Shown in pieces: positions 27,732-36,675 of a stretch of 64,000 nt of DNA. Made by a program: the position numbers and the translations under genes. Under the pieces are notes generated by a model. It was not told the origin of the DNA. It did no database searches and saw only the letters and a list, made by a program, of their open reading frames with translations. This DNA is from Salinibacterium sp. NG253 (GTDB lineage: Bacteria; Actinomycetota; Actinomycetes; Actinomycetales; Microbacteriaceae), in assembly GCF_015864945.1 (NCBI RefSeq), contig NZ_JADYWF010000001.1, positions 1,178,378 through 1,242,377 of the forward strand. Direction: 5' to 3'. Position 1 is the stretch's first letter, and each line of letters starts with the position of its first letter.

Positions 27732-28695
27732 TGACGCATCGGCTGCGCCGGTGCAGCGAGCAAAGACAACCGGACTCCACAAGGGCGACATCGTTCCTGG
27801 TGTTGCCAAGGTCGACCCGATCATCATCGCTGACGGAATTCGTCGAACATTCGGTGGCCTCACTGCGGTGAACGTCGACCACGTCGAGATTCCCCGCAAT
27901 GCGATTACCGCATTGATTGGTCCTAACGGTGCCGGTAAGACGACGCTATTCAACCTTCTGACCGGCTTCGACAAGCCTGATGAAGGCAAGTGGACTTTCG
28001 ATGGGCACTCGCTCGCCGGAATGGGCGCGCACAAAGTGGCCGGCCTCGGCCAGGTGCGCACGTTCCAGCTGACGAAGGCCCTCGGGCTCTTGACGGTTCT
28101 TGAGAACATGAAACTCGGTGCCAAGGATCAGATCGGGGAGAACATTTTCCGCGCCATGATCCCCAGCCTCTGGCGCAAGCAAGAAGCCGAGATCGAAGAG
28201 CGCGCAATCGTTCTGCTCAAGAAGTTCAAGCTCGACACCAAGTCGTCTGACTTCGCCGCCAGCCTTTCCGGTGGTCAGCGCAAGCTGCTCGAGATGGCTC
28301 GCGCCCTCATGAGCCAGCCGACGCTGGTGATGCTGGATGAGCCCATGGCCGGTGTTAACCCCGCGTTGACCCAGTCGCTGCTCGACCACATCCTCGACCT
28401 GAAGGAAGAGGGCATGACGGTGCTGTTCGTCGAGCACGACATGCACATGGTGCGTCACATCGCCGACTGGGTAATCGTGATGGCTGAAGGTCAGGTCGTT
28501 GCTGAAGGTCCCCCGGATGAGGTCATGAAGAACCAAGCCGTCATCGATGCGTACCTCGGTTCGCATCAAGATGTCGACCTGGGAATCGTCACTGGCCGCA
28601 TCGAAGGCGAACTCAACACTGAAGCGATCGAACTCGCCGCGGAGGTTAAACACCTCGACGAAAACATCGCTAACCGCAAGGAGACCGGCAAGTGA
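27721..28695 (+). CDS. livG: Branched-chain amino acid ABC transporter ATPase LivG
   Basis: 324 residues. TTG start chosen because AGGAG lies 8 nt upstream and it gives a normal N-terminus; it overlaps livM by 11 nt. Walker A GPNGAGKTTLFNLLTGF near 65, signature LSGGQRKLLEMARAL, Walker B LVMLDEPMAGVNP and switch FVEHDMHMV. A ~40-residue N-terminal and ~50-residue C-terminal extension make it longer than the usual ~255 residues. Energises the LivHM channel with LivF. Confidence 0.94.
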   Translation: MSSNDASAAPVQRAKTTGLHKGDIVPGVAKVDPIIIADGIRRTFGGLTAVNVDHVEIPRNAITALIGPNGAGKTTLFNLLTGFDKPDEGKWTFDGHSLAGMGAHKVAGLGQVRTFQLTKALGLLTVLENMKLGAKDQIGENIFRAMIPSLWRKQEAEIEERAIVLLKKFKLDTKSSDFAASLSGGQRKLLEMARALMSQPTLVMLDEPMAGVNPALTQSLLDHILDLKEEGMTVLFVEHDMHMVRHIADWVIVMAEGQVVAEGPPDEVMKNQAVIDAYLGSHQDVDLGIVTGRIEGELNTEAIELAAEVKHLDENIANRKETGK

Positions 28696-29429
28696 ACGCA
28701 ATCCCTACCGAGAATGCGGTTGTCCACGTCAAGGGCTTGACCGCAGGGTACCTGCCCGGCGTCGACATCCTCAACGACTGCAATTTGGTCGCTAACCCGG
28801 GTGAACTGATCGGAATTATCGGTCCGAACGGTGCCGGCAAGTCGACCCTGTTGAAGGCAATTTTCGGCCAGGTGCAGGTGCGCGGCGGATCGATTAGCCT
28901 CAACGGCGATGACATCACCGGGCTCAAAGCCAACAAGCTTGTCGCCCGCGGTGTTGGTTTTGTTCCGCAAAACAACAACGTGTTCCCAAGCCTGACGATC
29001 GAAGAGAACCTTCAGATGGGGCTGTACCAAAACCCCAAGATCTACGATGAGCGTCTCGAATTTGTGACCGGTATTTTCGCTGAGTTGAAGTCGCGCCTCA
29101 AGCAGCGCGCGGGTTCGCTCTCGGGTGGAGAACGCCAAATGGTCGCGATGTCCCGCGCACTCATGATGGATCCGCACGTTCTGCTTCTCGACGAGCCGTC
29201 CGCTGGACTCTCACCGGTGAAGCAGGATGAGGCGTTCATCCGCGTATCGGAGATCAACAAGGCCGGCGTGACCACGATCATGGTTGAGCAGAACGCGCGT
29301 CGTTGCCTGCAAATCTGTGACCGCGGCTATGTTCTCGACCAGGGCCACGATGCCTACGAAGGCACCGGGCGCGAGCTGCTCAATGACCCCAAGGTTATTG
29401 GCCTCTACCTCGGAACTCTCGGCACCTAG
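28692..29429 (+). CDS. livF: Branched-chain amino acid ABC transporter ATPase LivF
   Basis: 245 residues, GTG start overlapping the livG stop (GTGA). Walker A GPNGAGKSTLLKAIFG, signature LSGGERQMVAMSRALM, Walker B LLLDEPSAGLSPV, switch MVEQNARR. Normal LivF length. Last gene of the livHMGF operon; a strong hairpin follows 24 nt after the stop. Confidence 0.95.
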   Translation: MNAIPTENAVVHVKGLTAGYLPGVDILNDCNLVANPGELIGIIGPNGAGKSTLLKAIFGQVQVRGGSISLNGDDITGLKANKLVARGVGFVPQNNNVFPSLTIEENLQMGLYQNPKIYDERLEFVTGIFAELKSRLKQRAGSLSGGERQMVAMSRALMMDPHVLLLDEPSAGLSPVKQDEAFIRVSEINKAGVTTIMVEQNARRCLQICDRGYVLDQGHDAYEGTGRELLNDPKVIGLYLGTLGT

Positions 29430-29452
29430 CCACCAGCACCCCGCTTCACCTG

Positions 29453-29484
29453 ATGCCCCGCCCGGATTCGTCCGGACGGGGCAT
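29453..29484. terminator. Terminator after livF
   Basis: 14-bp stem with one mismatch (ATGCCCCGCCCGGA with TCCGGACGGGGCAT) around TTCG, a very stable tetraloop; short T content follows. Confidence 0.85.
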
Positions 29485-29718
29485 TAGTGCGTTCGGGGCC
29501 GCCCTGTTGACTCCGCAGCTCAGCTTCACAGCTCGCCATAGGGCTAGAGAGCGCTACACCGCCCGCTAAGCCCTTTTTGCACCGCTCCGCGGGCCGAGAT
29601 TCGCGAACACCCCTTTCGCACCCGCACGAGGGCTCCTGACGCTGTTTCAGGTTTGGTTGATTCATCCGACCATCCCTGAAAAGAATTCAGCACCGTCTCA
29701 GAACGCTGCGCGCGCAAA
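29485..29718. other. Intergenic stretch without recognisable feature
   Basis: About 230 nt between two terminators, where the liv operon and the binding-protein gene converge. No plausible coding frame, promoter or repeat was recognised. Together with its flanking hairpins it forms the only gap over 300 nt in the window. Confidence 0.5.
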
Positions 29719-29751
29719 AAAGGCCCCAACCCGGTGAGGGTTGGGGCCTTT
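29719..29751. terminator. Terminator for the first binding-protein gene
   Basis: 13-bp stem AAAGGCCCCAACC with GGTTGGGGCCTTT, 7-nt loop, with an A-run on the plus strand that becomes a U-run on the minus strand. It lies 46 nt after the stop of the gene ending at 29798. Confidence 0.9.
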
Positions 29752-29797
29752 CTCTGAGCTAACTTACGTTCTCTATGAGAGTGACTCTCGGAGAGAT

Positions 29798-31069
29798 TTA
29801 GTAAGCGCTGTAGGTGTTGTCTTCACCGTACTGGTAGATACCAACCTGAGCTTCGGTGGGGTCACCGAGCTCATCGAAGGTGATCGGACCAGAGATGCCG
29901 TCGTAGTCAGCTACGCCGCCACCGTTGATGATTTCTGCACAGTCAGCGAAAGTGGTGCACTTCTCGCCGTTGCCCGAACCACCCGATACTTCCTGAAGCT
30001 TCTCAGCGATTGCTGCGGAGTCGGTGGAACCGGCTGCGAGCGATGCGAGAGCAAGAAGGATTACCGAGTCGTAGGACTCTGCTGCATAGCTGAACTCTTC
30101 GAGCTCAGGCTGTCCGGATTCGACCCAGAAGTCGTTGACGGCCGACGTGAAGTCAGCAATCGTGTCGACGCTCAGGCCGGGAAGAGTTCCCTTGGCGCCC
30201 TCGAGGGTTCCAGGAGCAAACTCGTCACCGAAGTTGGCGAGGTTACCGTCTACGAAGTAGAGGTTCTCGGCCGGGAAGCTGCTGACGATGCTCGGAAGCA
30301 TGGTCGAAACTTCTTCGAACGTGATCAGTGCGATGGCGTCAGGGTCAGAAGCAAGAACTTCAGAGATCTGAGCATCGAACGTGGTGTCACCAGTGTTGTA
30401 GGTGGGCTGTGAAACTACCTCGCCACCGGCGGCTTCGAATGCTTCCTGCGTGTAGCCGGCAAGACCGGTTCCGTAGGAGTCATTGAGAACGATCATGCCG
30501 AGGGTCTCGTGACCATCGCCAGCGATCAGGTTACCGAGAACCTCACCCTGAAGCACGTCAGAAGGAGCGGTACGGAAGTACAGGCCCTTGTCGTCGTACG
30601 TCGTGAATGCGGCCGAGGTGTTTGCCGGCGAGAACTGGATTACTCCAGCGCCAACAACCTGGTCAATGAACTGAAGCGAAACACCCGAGGATGCTGCACC
30701 AAGAATTGCGGAAACGTCTTCACCGAGCAGGCGAGGGATTTCAGTCTCGTATGCCTTGTTGTCGGTGTCACCGGAGTCGCCCTGAATAAGGTCGATCTGG
30801 ATGCCAGCATCGGCTTCGTTGACCTGCGACGCTGCATACTCGGTTCCCGCGATCTCGGGCGGGCCGAGGAATGCGAGGTTACCGGTTACGGGCAGTGCCG
30901 TTCCAAGCTTGAGGGACAGTTCGCCACCCTCGGATCCAGTGGAGGTTTCTCCACCGTCAGTTGCACAGCCGGCCAAAACCAGTGCGCTTGCACCGACGAT
31001 TGCGAGACCGCTCAACAGGGTCCGCTTGGACCGTGATGGGGAGGCCGTAGCCTTCGCGAATACGCTCAT
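29798..31069 (-). CDS. Lipoprotein substrate-binding protein, Liv/amide type (paralogue 1)
   Basis: 423 residues from the ATG at 31069, which has GGAG 6 nt upstream; an in-frame extension to 31114 is rejected. Lipoprotein signal with lipobox VLAG-C. Type I periplasmic-binding fold of the LivJ group: TALPVTGNLAFLGPPEIAGTEYA, QGDSGDTDNKAYETEIPRLL, and FSPANTSAAFT in the ligand cleft. A C-terminal Cys pair (KCTTFADCAEI) probably forms a disulphide. Likely delivers substrate to LivHMGF encoded convergently next door. Identity of the ligand (branched-chain amino acid, amide, urea) is not readable. Confidence 0.92.
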   Translation of the reverse strand: MSVFAKATASPSRSKRTLLSGLAIVGASALVLAGCATDGGETSTGSEGGELSLKLGTALPVTGNLAFLGPPEIAGTEYAASQVNEADAGIQIDLIQGDSGDTDNKAYETEIPRLLGEDVSAILGAASSGVSLQFIDQVVGAGVIQFSPANTSAAFTTYDDKGLYFRTAPSDVLQGEVLGNLIAGDGHETLGMIVLNDSYGTGLAGYTQEAFEAAGGEVVSQPTYNTGDTTFDAQISEVLASDPDAIALITFEEVSTMLPSIVSSFPAENLYFVDGNLANFGDEFAPGTLEGAKGTLPGLSVDTIADFTSAVNDFWVESGQPELEEFSYAAESYDSVILLALASLAAGSTDSAAIAEKLQEVSGGSGNGEKCTTFADCAEIINGGGVADYDGISGPITFDELGDPTEAQVGIYQYGEDNTYSAY

Positions 31070-31223
31070 GTTGCTCCTTGCGTTTCGAATGTGTTCAGGA
31101 ATCAAATGTGGCACTACCGTGTCACCACACTGTCAAGCTATGCCCACCCGGCACATCCGCACAATACGTCTGTACTACAGCCTTGTAACGCTCTTGGGAA
31201 TCGTTACCATTCGTAGACTTTGG

Positions 31224-31239
31224 GAAACACGGGTGTTTC
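31224..31239. terminator. Short hairpin just after paralogue 2
   Basis: GAAACAC-GG-GTGTTTC, a 7-bp perfect stem directly after the stop at 31240. Short and without a clear U-tract, so a weak terminator or stabiliser. Confidence 0.4.
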
Positions 31240-32499
31240 TTACTTAATCCGGGTGTACACGTTGTCGCTACCGTACTGGTAAATCCCAATGATGGCGCCC
31301 TGTGGATCACCATTGTCATTGAGGGTTATCGGGCCTGAAACACCGTCGTAATCTACGGTGCGACCATCGAGCACAATCTTCGCCGCATCCGCAAACGTTG
31401 TCGCGACTTCGCCGTCACCGCTGCCGCCGGAGACTTCTTGCAGTTTGCTCGAGATCGCTTCGCCCGAAATCTTTTGCGAGGCCAACGCGGCCAGGCTCGC
31501 AAGAATCACGGCGTCGTAACTCTCAGCGGCATAGCTAAAGTCTTTGAGGCTGGGGTTGATCTCCAACAGTCGATCCGTGAAGTCCGAAATCGTGGAGATA
31601 TCAAGACCGGGATGCGTCACGATCGAGCCCGTGAGACTGCCATCCGCAAATCCCGAGCCACGCTCGCCAAGCGACAATCCGGTGAAGAAGAGTTGGTCGC
31701 CTGAGTAACCGGCAGCGATGAACGCCTTCGCAATCTTCTCGGATCGCTTCGAACCCACGATTGCTACGGCATCCGGTTTGGCGGCGATCGCTCGATCGAT
31801 CTGCTCGTCGAGATCGATAGCGCTTTCATCGATCATCTCTTGCGATAGCAATTCGCCACCGCCGCGCAAGAATGCTTCGCTCAGAGCGCGCGGAAGAAGC
31901 GGTTCACACAGCGTGTCCTCGGAGAGGATCGCGATCGATCCCTCACCAATACGCTCTGCCATCTCATTGCCCAATGCTGTGCCTTCGAGCGCGCAGGACG
32001 GCGAGGTGCGCCAGTACAGGTTGTTGTCACCGTAGTTGGAGAAGTCAGGAGAATCGTTCGCCGGCGAGATCTCTACAACGCCCGCTTCGGTGATCGTGTC
32101 GATCACTTTCTTGGAAATACCGTTGGAGAGTCCGCCGATAATCACCGTTGCGCGAGCATCGAGCAACTCCGTGACGGCGTCCTCGGCGGTCGTTCCCGTG
32201 GAGTCGCCGGAATCCGCCGATTCTACGTTCACTGTGAGGCTGGCATTGGCGTCATTCACATCTTGAGCAGCCAATGCGATCGCAGCAGACACTGCCGGAC
32301 CGAATTTGTCGAGCGCTCCCGACTCGGGCACCAAGGCTCCGACGGTGAGAGTCAAATCTTTGGGGGTAAAGGTCTCCTCAACGGGCTCCTCAACCGAGCA
32401 TGCGCTCAGCATGAGGGCCGCAACGAGCACGCCTGCAACTGCCGTGAACCCGCGTCGGGCTCGCAGCGACACGCGTGATCCATAGGGCATGGATGTCAT
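31240..32499 (-). CDS. Lipoprotein substrate-binding protein, Liv/amide type (paralogue 2)
   Basis: 419 residues; ATG at 32499 (or GTG at 32502) with AGGAG upstream. Lipobox LMLSAC. Same fold and landmarks as the neighbouring gene: GALVPESGALDKFGPAVSAAI, EISPANDSPDFSNYGDNNLYWRTSPS, FSYAAESYDAVILASLAAL. It differs where paralogues 1 and 3 have a C-terminal Cys pair: here VATTFADAAKI has none, although a Cys pair occurs elsewhere (SPSCALEG and EDTLCEPL). Probably an alternative receptor for the same transporter. Confidence 0.9.
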   Translation of the reverse strand: MTSMPYGSRVSLRARRGFTAVAGVLVAALMLSACSVEEPVEETFTPKDLTLTVGALVPESGALDKFGPAVSAAIALAAQDVNDANASLTVNVESADSGDSTGTTAEDAVTELLDARATVIIGGLSNGISKKVIDTITEAGVVEISPANDSPDFSNYGDNNLYWRTSPSCALEGTALGNEMAERIGEGSIAILSEDTLCEPLLPRALSEAFLRGGGELLSQEMIDESAIDLDEQIDRAIAAKPDAVAIVGSKRSEKIAKAFIAAGYSGDQLFFTGLSLGERGSGFADGSLTGSIVTHPGLDISTISDFTDRLLEINPSLKDFSYAAESYDAVILASLAALASQKISGEAISSKLQEVSGGSGDGEVATTFADAAKIVLDGRTVDYDGVSGPITLNDNGDPQGAIIGIYQYGSDNVYTRIK

Positions 32500-32629
32500 C
32501 ACAGTCGCTCCTATCTGCCACCCACAACAGAGAGCGGCATTGTTACGGTACTGGCCAATGCTGAAAAGGAGAACTCAGCGCGGGCCATTTAGGGGCAGAA
32601 TCTCGCCCCCAATCCGGGCGGCACTCGAA

Positions 32630-33916
32630 CTAGCCGACGATTGAGCCACTCTTATACACGAACTTATTTTCACCGTCGTAGGTGTAATAACCCCAGAATG
32701 CGGGCTCTACGTTGCCACCGGGAGTGAAGTTCACAGGGCCAGAAACACCGTCGTAGTCGATGTCGTTCGTGGTCTTGAGCACTTCGAGGCATTCCTCAAA
32801 ACTCAGACACTTCACACCGCTTTTCGAGACATCGTAAAGCGAACCGGCGATTGCCTCACCAGCATCGTCCCCCGCCACGATTGCAGCGAGCGCCGCCAGC
32901 ATCGTGGCGTCGTAGGCTTCTGCCGCGTAACGGTAAGTCGTCAGTTTTGAGTTGGTGTCCTTGAGGGCGGCGATAAAAGTCTTTGACGGCTGCACTCCCT
33001 CAATAACCCCGCGAACGCCCTTGAGCGTGCCATTTTTGAACGCTTGCGAATAGTCGCCAGTGTTCAGCGAGGTAAGCCAGAGCTCCGACCCCTTATATCC
33101 GGCCGCGACGATCTTCTCGATGGCGGCCTTCGTTGCCTTCTCAGATTCATAGGTAGACCCGATCACCACGATGTCGGGTTCTGCCTTTTTCACGCTGGCG
33201 GTGATCGCGTCGAACTTCGTAGTTGAACTCGTGAAGACCTCATCCGCGACGAGTTCGGTGTCGTACTCGGCGAGCGCTTCGACGAACGTGTCGTGCAGCG
33301 CTACGCCCTCCTCATCGTCGACATAGACAAAAGCGATTCTCTGCGTTGTGTCGCCACCGGCCAAAGCTTCAGCGAGCGCAAAGCCCTGCTGGTCGTAGGC
33401 CGGGATGGTGCGGAAGAAGTAGCCGTCATCAAAAACGTCGTCGAGACTCGACAGCGTTGCGGCGGGCGAGATGAGCGGGATCTTCGCGTCTATGGCCAAC
33501 GGGATTGCTCGCTGCGCCAGCACCGACGATGACGGGCCGATCACAACATCGACATCCTTAGAGACCAAGGTCTTGAAGTTCGCCTCAAGCTTCGTGTTCT
33601 TAGCCTCGCCCGAATCGACCGCGACGATCTCGACCGGCTCACCGTTCACTCCGCCAGCAGCATTAATTTCCTTGACCGCGGCGGCTACGCCAGCTTTCTG
33701 CGCTGCAGCCAGAAACGAAAACGTGCCACTCGTCGGAAAAATCGTGCCGATACGAAGAACACCATCACCGCTCGGCGTGGCTACGGGAGTGGGAACGACC
33801 GTGGGCGTCGACGCCACAATCGGAGCGGGGGTCGGTGTAGGAGTACTGCACGCAGCGAGAGCCACCGCGATCGTTACCGCCACAGCCACACGTCGAGTCG
33901 CTCGAAACCTCGTCAT
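32630..33916 (-). CDS. Lipoprotein substrate-binding protein, Liv/amide type (paralogue 3)
   Basis: 428 residues. Lipobox ALAAC, followed by a Thr/Pro-rich linker (STPTPTPAPIVASTPTVVPT) that sets the domain off the membrane. Fold landmarks: IGTIFPTSGTFSFLAAAQKAGVAAAVKEIN, VIGPSSSVLAQRAIPLA, PLISPAATLSSL. The C-terminal Cys pair is kept (KCLSFEECLEV). Third of three tandem paralogues on one strand. Confidence 0.9.
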   Translation of the reverse strand: MTRFRATRRVAVAVTIAVALAACSTPTPTPAPIVASTPTVVPTPVATPSGDGVLRIGTIFPTSGTFSFLAAAQKAGVAAAVKEINAAGGVNGEPVEIVAVDSGEAKNTKLEANFKTLVSKDVDVVIGPSSSVLAQRAIPLAIDAKIPLISPAATLSSLDDVFDDGYFFRTIPAYDQQGFALAEALAGGDTTQRIAFVYVDDEEGVALHDTFVEALAEYDTELVADEVFTSSTTKFDAITASVKKAEPDIVVIGSTYESEKATKAAIEKIVAAGYKGSELWLTSLNTGDYSQAFKNGTLKGVRGVIEGVQPSKTFIAALKDTNSKLTTYRYAAEAYDATMLAALAAIVAGDDAGEAIAGSLYDVSKSGVKCLSFEECLEVLKTTNDIDYDGVSGPVNFTPGGNVEPAFWGYYTYDGENKFVYKSGSIVG

Positions 33917-33972
33917 TGCCCAACCTCTCTCAGCGCGCTGACCTCGGGCGATCAGGCACCTTCAAGGGAATA

Positions 33973-34917
33973 CTACGGTGCGCCCGGTGCTTCAGCCGCC
34001 GAACCAAGCCGCGTGCGCGAAGAGTGGCGGAAGAGATCGTAGGTCAAAATAGCGAGGGCAATCCAGACGATCGCGAAGCCCAACCAGCGCTCCGGCGGCA
34101 TCGCCTCGTGGAACACAAACACACCAACAATGAGTTGAAGGATTGGCGCCAAATACTGGGCCAAGCCCATATAGGTGAGCGGCAATCGCCGCGCTGCAGC
34201 AGCAAACAGAATCAACGGGATCGCGGTGATGGCACCCAAAAAGAGCGTCAAAGTGAGGTGTCCCGGGCCCGCAGTGCCCGCCGCGAGCTGCCCGTTGGCC
34301 GCAAGCACGAGCAGAACAACAATCGCAACCGGCGTCAAAAATGCCGTCTCGACGGCGAGGCCGCCCACGGCGTCCGCCTTAGGCCCCACGCTTTTCTTCA
34401 CAAGCCCATAGAGGCCAAAACTGAATGCGAGGCCCAACGCGATCCACGGAAAGCTGCCATAGCCAATAGCCAAGACGAGAACGGCGAGCGCACTAATTGC
34501 CAGGGCGACCCATTGCAGCGGACGAAGGCGCTCGCGCAGCACGAGCACTCCGAGCAGCACCGTGACAATCGGGTTCGTGAAATATCCGAGAGCAGCCTCA
34601 ACGATGTGGCCGTTCAGGCTCGCGTAAACATAAATGAGCCAGTTGACGACAACAAAGGCGCCACCCAAGCCCAACATCCAGAAAGTGCGACGATCGCGGA
34701 CGATCGCCATGACCCGTGCGTATCCCCGCGTGACCACCAGAAGCGCCGCACAAAACACCAGCGACAACACGATTCTCCACGCGACAATCTCGATCGCTCC
34801 CGACTCTTTGAGCGAGAAAAACACGATCGGCATCGCGCCCCACAAAACGTAGGCAGACACAGCAAAGCCGAGGCCGCTGGGCGAGACGCGATCAGTCGCC
34901 GAAGAAGTGGAGGTCAC
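33973..34917 (-). CDS. rarD: RarD-type EamA-family transporter
   Basis: 314 residues, ten transmembrane helices in two EamA repeats. RarD landmarks: GLGFAVSAYVLWGAMPIVFFSL, EIVAWRIVLSLVFC, NWLIYVYASLNGHIVEAALGYFTNPIVTVLLGVLVLRERL and YLAPILQLIVGVFVFHEAM. Family function is uptake or efflux of small metabolites, not defined. GTG start; TAGGAT ends 6 nt upstream and no ribosome site is present, so a leaderless mRNA is likely. Confidence 0.93.
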   Translation of the reverse strand: MTSTSSATDRVSPSGLGFAVSAYVLWGAMPIVFFSLKESGAIEIVAWRIVLSLVFCAALLVVTRGYARVMAIVRDRRTFWMLGLGGAFVVVNWLIYVYASLNGHIVEAALGYFTNPIVTVLLGVLVLRERLRPLQWVALAISALAVLVLAIGYGSFPWIALGLAFSFGLYGLVKKSVGPKADAVGGLAVETAFLTPVAIVVLLVLAANGQLAAGTAGPGHLTLTLFLGAITAIPLILFAAAARRLPLTYMGLAQYLAPILQLIVGVFVFHEAMPPERWLGFAIVWIALAILTYDLFRHSSRTRLGSAAEAPGAP

Positions 34918-34923
34918 TACTAA

Positions 34924-34929
34924 ATCCTA
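34924..34929 (-). promoter_or_regulatory. -10 box (TAGGAT) for leaderless rarD mRNA
   Basis: TAGGAT ends 6 nt before the GTG at 34917. Confidence 0.45.
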
Positions 34930-34965
34930 GGGTCGGTTGCTGCCCGCAAATGCCACCGGGAACGA

Positions 34966-34997
34966 CGAAAGCCCAGAGCCGAGGCCCTGGGCTTTCG
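34966..34997. terminator. Terminator after groES
   Basis: CGAAAGCCCAG pairs with CTGGGCTTTCG across a 10-nt loop; 59 nt after the groES stop and before the rarD promoter. Confidence 0.8.
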
Positions 34998-35055
34998 AGA
35001 CGCCTCACCGCGAACGGGAGACGCGAAAGTTAGTATCGCGTGAGCGAGAGACTAC

Positions 35056-35352
35056 TTAGCGAACGATGACAGCGAGAACGTCGCGAGCCGAAAGTACGAG
35101 AAGGTCTTCTCCGCCGTACTTCACCTCGGTTCCGCCGTACTTGGAGTAGATGACCTTGTCACCAACTGCGATGTCGAGCGGCACGCGGTTTCCGTTGTCG
35201 TCGATACGACCGGGACCTACAGCGACTACTTCACCCTCTTGGGGCTTCTCTTTCGCAGTGTCAGGAATGACGAGCCCAGACGCGGTGGTCTGTTCTGCAT
35301 CGACCTGCTTGATAACAATGCGATCCTCGAGCGGCTTAATGGACACCGACAC
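35056..35352 (-). CDS. groES: Co-chaperonin GroES
   Basis: 98 residues from the GTG at 35352 ([19 protein letters not shown]), the standard GroES N-terminus, preceded by AGAGGTC; the longer frame to 35412 runs into the regulatory region and is rejected. The mobile loop [21 protein letters not shown] and the [14 protein letters not shown] roof strand are intact. Caps GroEL to close the folding chamber. groEL is not adjacent: a terminator and rarD follow. Two CIRCE elements upstream indicate HrcA control. Confidence 0.98.
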   Translation of the reverse strand: MSVSIKPLEDRIVIKQVDAEQTTASGLVIPDTAKEKPQEGEVVAVGPGRIDDNGNRVPLDIAVGDKVIYSKYGGTEVKYGGEDLLVLSARDVLAVIVR

Positions 35353-35380
35353 GTTTGACCTCTTTCTAAAAGTGCTTGGG

Positions 35381-35407
35381 CTGGCACACTCCGTACAGGA
35401 GTGCCAG
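35381..35407. promoter_or_regulatory. CIRCE-like element 1 (HrcA site)
   Basis: CTGGCACAC-N9-GAGTGCCAG, one arm mismatch from the CIRCE pattern. In the groES leader, downstream of the -10 box. Confidence 0.75.
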
Positions 35408-35411
35408 ATCA

Positions 35412-35440
35412 ACTATACGGCTTGGTTGGCACTCGATCAA
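35412..35440 (-). promoter_or_regulatory. groES promoter
   Basis: On the minus strand TTGATC (35435-35440), 17-nt spacer, TATAGT (35412-35417). The -35 lies inside CIRCE element 2 and the -10 lies between the two CIRCE elements, as expected for HrcA repression. Confidence 0.75.
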
Positions 35441-35452
35441 CGTGAGTGCCAA
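35426..35452. promoter_or_regulatory. CIRCE element 2 (HrcA site), perfect inverted repeat
   Basis: TTGGCACTC-N9-GAGTGCCAA, fully symmetric and matching the CIRCE consensus arms. It covers the groES -35 and also the expected -35 zone of the divergent methyltransferase gene. Confidence 0.92.
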
Positions 35453-35464
35453 TACGGATGCGGA

Positions 35465-35470
35465 TACGGT
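35465..35470 (+). promoter_or_regulatory. -10 box (TACGGT) for the leaderless methyltransferase mRNA
   Basis: TACGGT ends 6 nt before the ATG at 35477. Confidence 0.4.
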
Positions 35471-35476
35471 TAGAGA

Positions 35477-36667
35477 ATGAATCAGAGCGAATTGCGCGAG
35501 CTACTTTCAGCCGAGGGCCTTCGCCTCTTGGACTCGCTGCCGACCTGGCACTCGAGTGACGAAATCGTGCGCACCGTCGCCGAGCTTCGCAAGGCCGGCC
35601 ACACCCCCGGCTTGGTTGCTGCCGTGCTCAGCCAATCCAAACTTCGCGCGAAAGCCGCCAGCAAGTTTGGCCCGTTTGCCGACCGGATGCTTTTCACCGA
35701 GGCGGGCCTCGAACAAGCAACTCGCCTTTCCGTTGCCGCCCAGCACGCCGGTCGGTTCTCGAAGGCCGGAGTGAAGTGGGTGGCCGACCTCGGCTGTGGC
35801 ATTGGAGCGGATGCTCTCGCCATCGCCGCCCTCGAAATCAACGTCACCGCCGTTGAGCGTGACGAAACCACCGCCGCTATTGCCAGCTTCAACCTCGCGC
35901 CGTGGAGCAATGCCCAAGTCGTTCACGGCGATGCCGAAACCGCTGACCTCGCTGGCATTGACGGCATCTACCTCGACCCCGCCCGCCGTGACGCCCGGGT
36001 GCGCCTCACTAACCCCGCCGACTGGACGCCCTCCCTTGACTTTGCGTTCAGTCTCGCTGAGCGCTACCCGACCGGCATCAAACTCGGCCCCGGAATCGAC
36101 CGCGACCTCATCCCCGACACCGCCGAAGCCCAGTGGATCTCTGTTGGACGCGAAGTTGTCGAGCTCGGACTGTGGTTCGGGGCTGTCGCCCGCCCCGGCA
36201 TCCGACGCGCAGCCCTCGTGATCGGAGACCATGGCACTGCTGAACTCACGGCCGCCGCCGACAGCGAAGACGAACCCGCGGGAGAGCTCGGACAGTTTCT
36301 CTACGAACCCGATGGCGCCGTCATCCGTGCCCGCCTCATCGGGGATCTTGCACGACAACTGAACGGCCGCATGCTCGATACGTCAATCGCTTATTTCAGC
36401 GCGGATGCCGCTGTCGCGAGCCCGTTCGCCACCTGCTTTGAGATCGTCGAGGACTTCACCCTCGACAAGCGCTCGCTCAAAAAGGAGTTGGCGGCGCGCA
36501 AGATCGGCACGTTGGAAATCAAAAAGCGCGGGGTCGATATCGACCCCGCGACTTTTAGAACGTCACTCTCGCTCAAGGGCGAGAACAGCGCGACACTGAT
36601 TTTGACGCGCGTTGCTGGCAAACGCCGCGCACTGCTTGCCCAACGAGTGACACCAACTGCGGCCTAA
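35477..36667 (+). CDS. SAM-dependent methyltransferase with THUMP-like domain
   Basis: 396 residues. N-terminal helical part (SKLRAKAASKFGPFADRMLFT), Rossmann methyltransferase core with motif I VADLGCGIGADALAIA near 102 and YLDPARRDARVRL (D-P-A-R-R) as the catalytic-site motif, and a C-terminal THUMP-like domain at about 310-390 (LKKELAARKIGTLEIKKRGVDIDPATFR). The C-terminal motif is typical of a bacterial family annotated as THUMP-like; its target, presumably RNA, is not established. ATG with no ribosome site. Divergent from groES across the CIRCE region. Confidence 0.88.
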   Translation: MNQSELRELLSAEGLRLLDSLPTWHSSDEIVRTVAELRKAGHTPGLVAAVLSQSKLRAKAASKFGPFADRMLFTEAGLEQATRLSVAAQHAGRFSKAGVKWVADLGCGIGADALAIAALEINVTAVERDETTAAIASFNLAPWSNAQVVHGDAETADLAGIDGIYLDPARRDARVRLTNPADWTPSLDFAFSLAERYPTGIKLGPGIDRDLIPDTAEAQWISVGREVVELGLWFGAVARPGIRRAALVIGDHGTAELTAAADSEDEPAGELGQFLYEPDGAVIRARLIGDLARQLNGRMLDTSIAYFSADAAVASPFATCFEIVEDFTLDKRSLKKELAARKIGTLEIKKRGVDIDPATFRTSLSLKGENSATLILTRVAGKRRALLAQRVTPTAA

Positions 36668-36675
36668 TACTGAAA

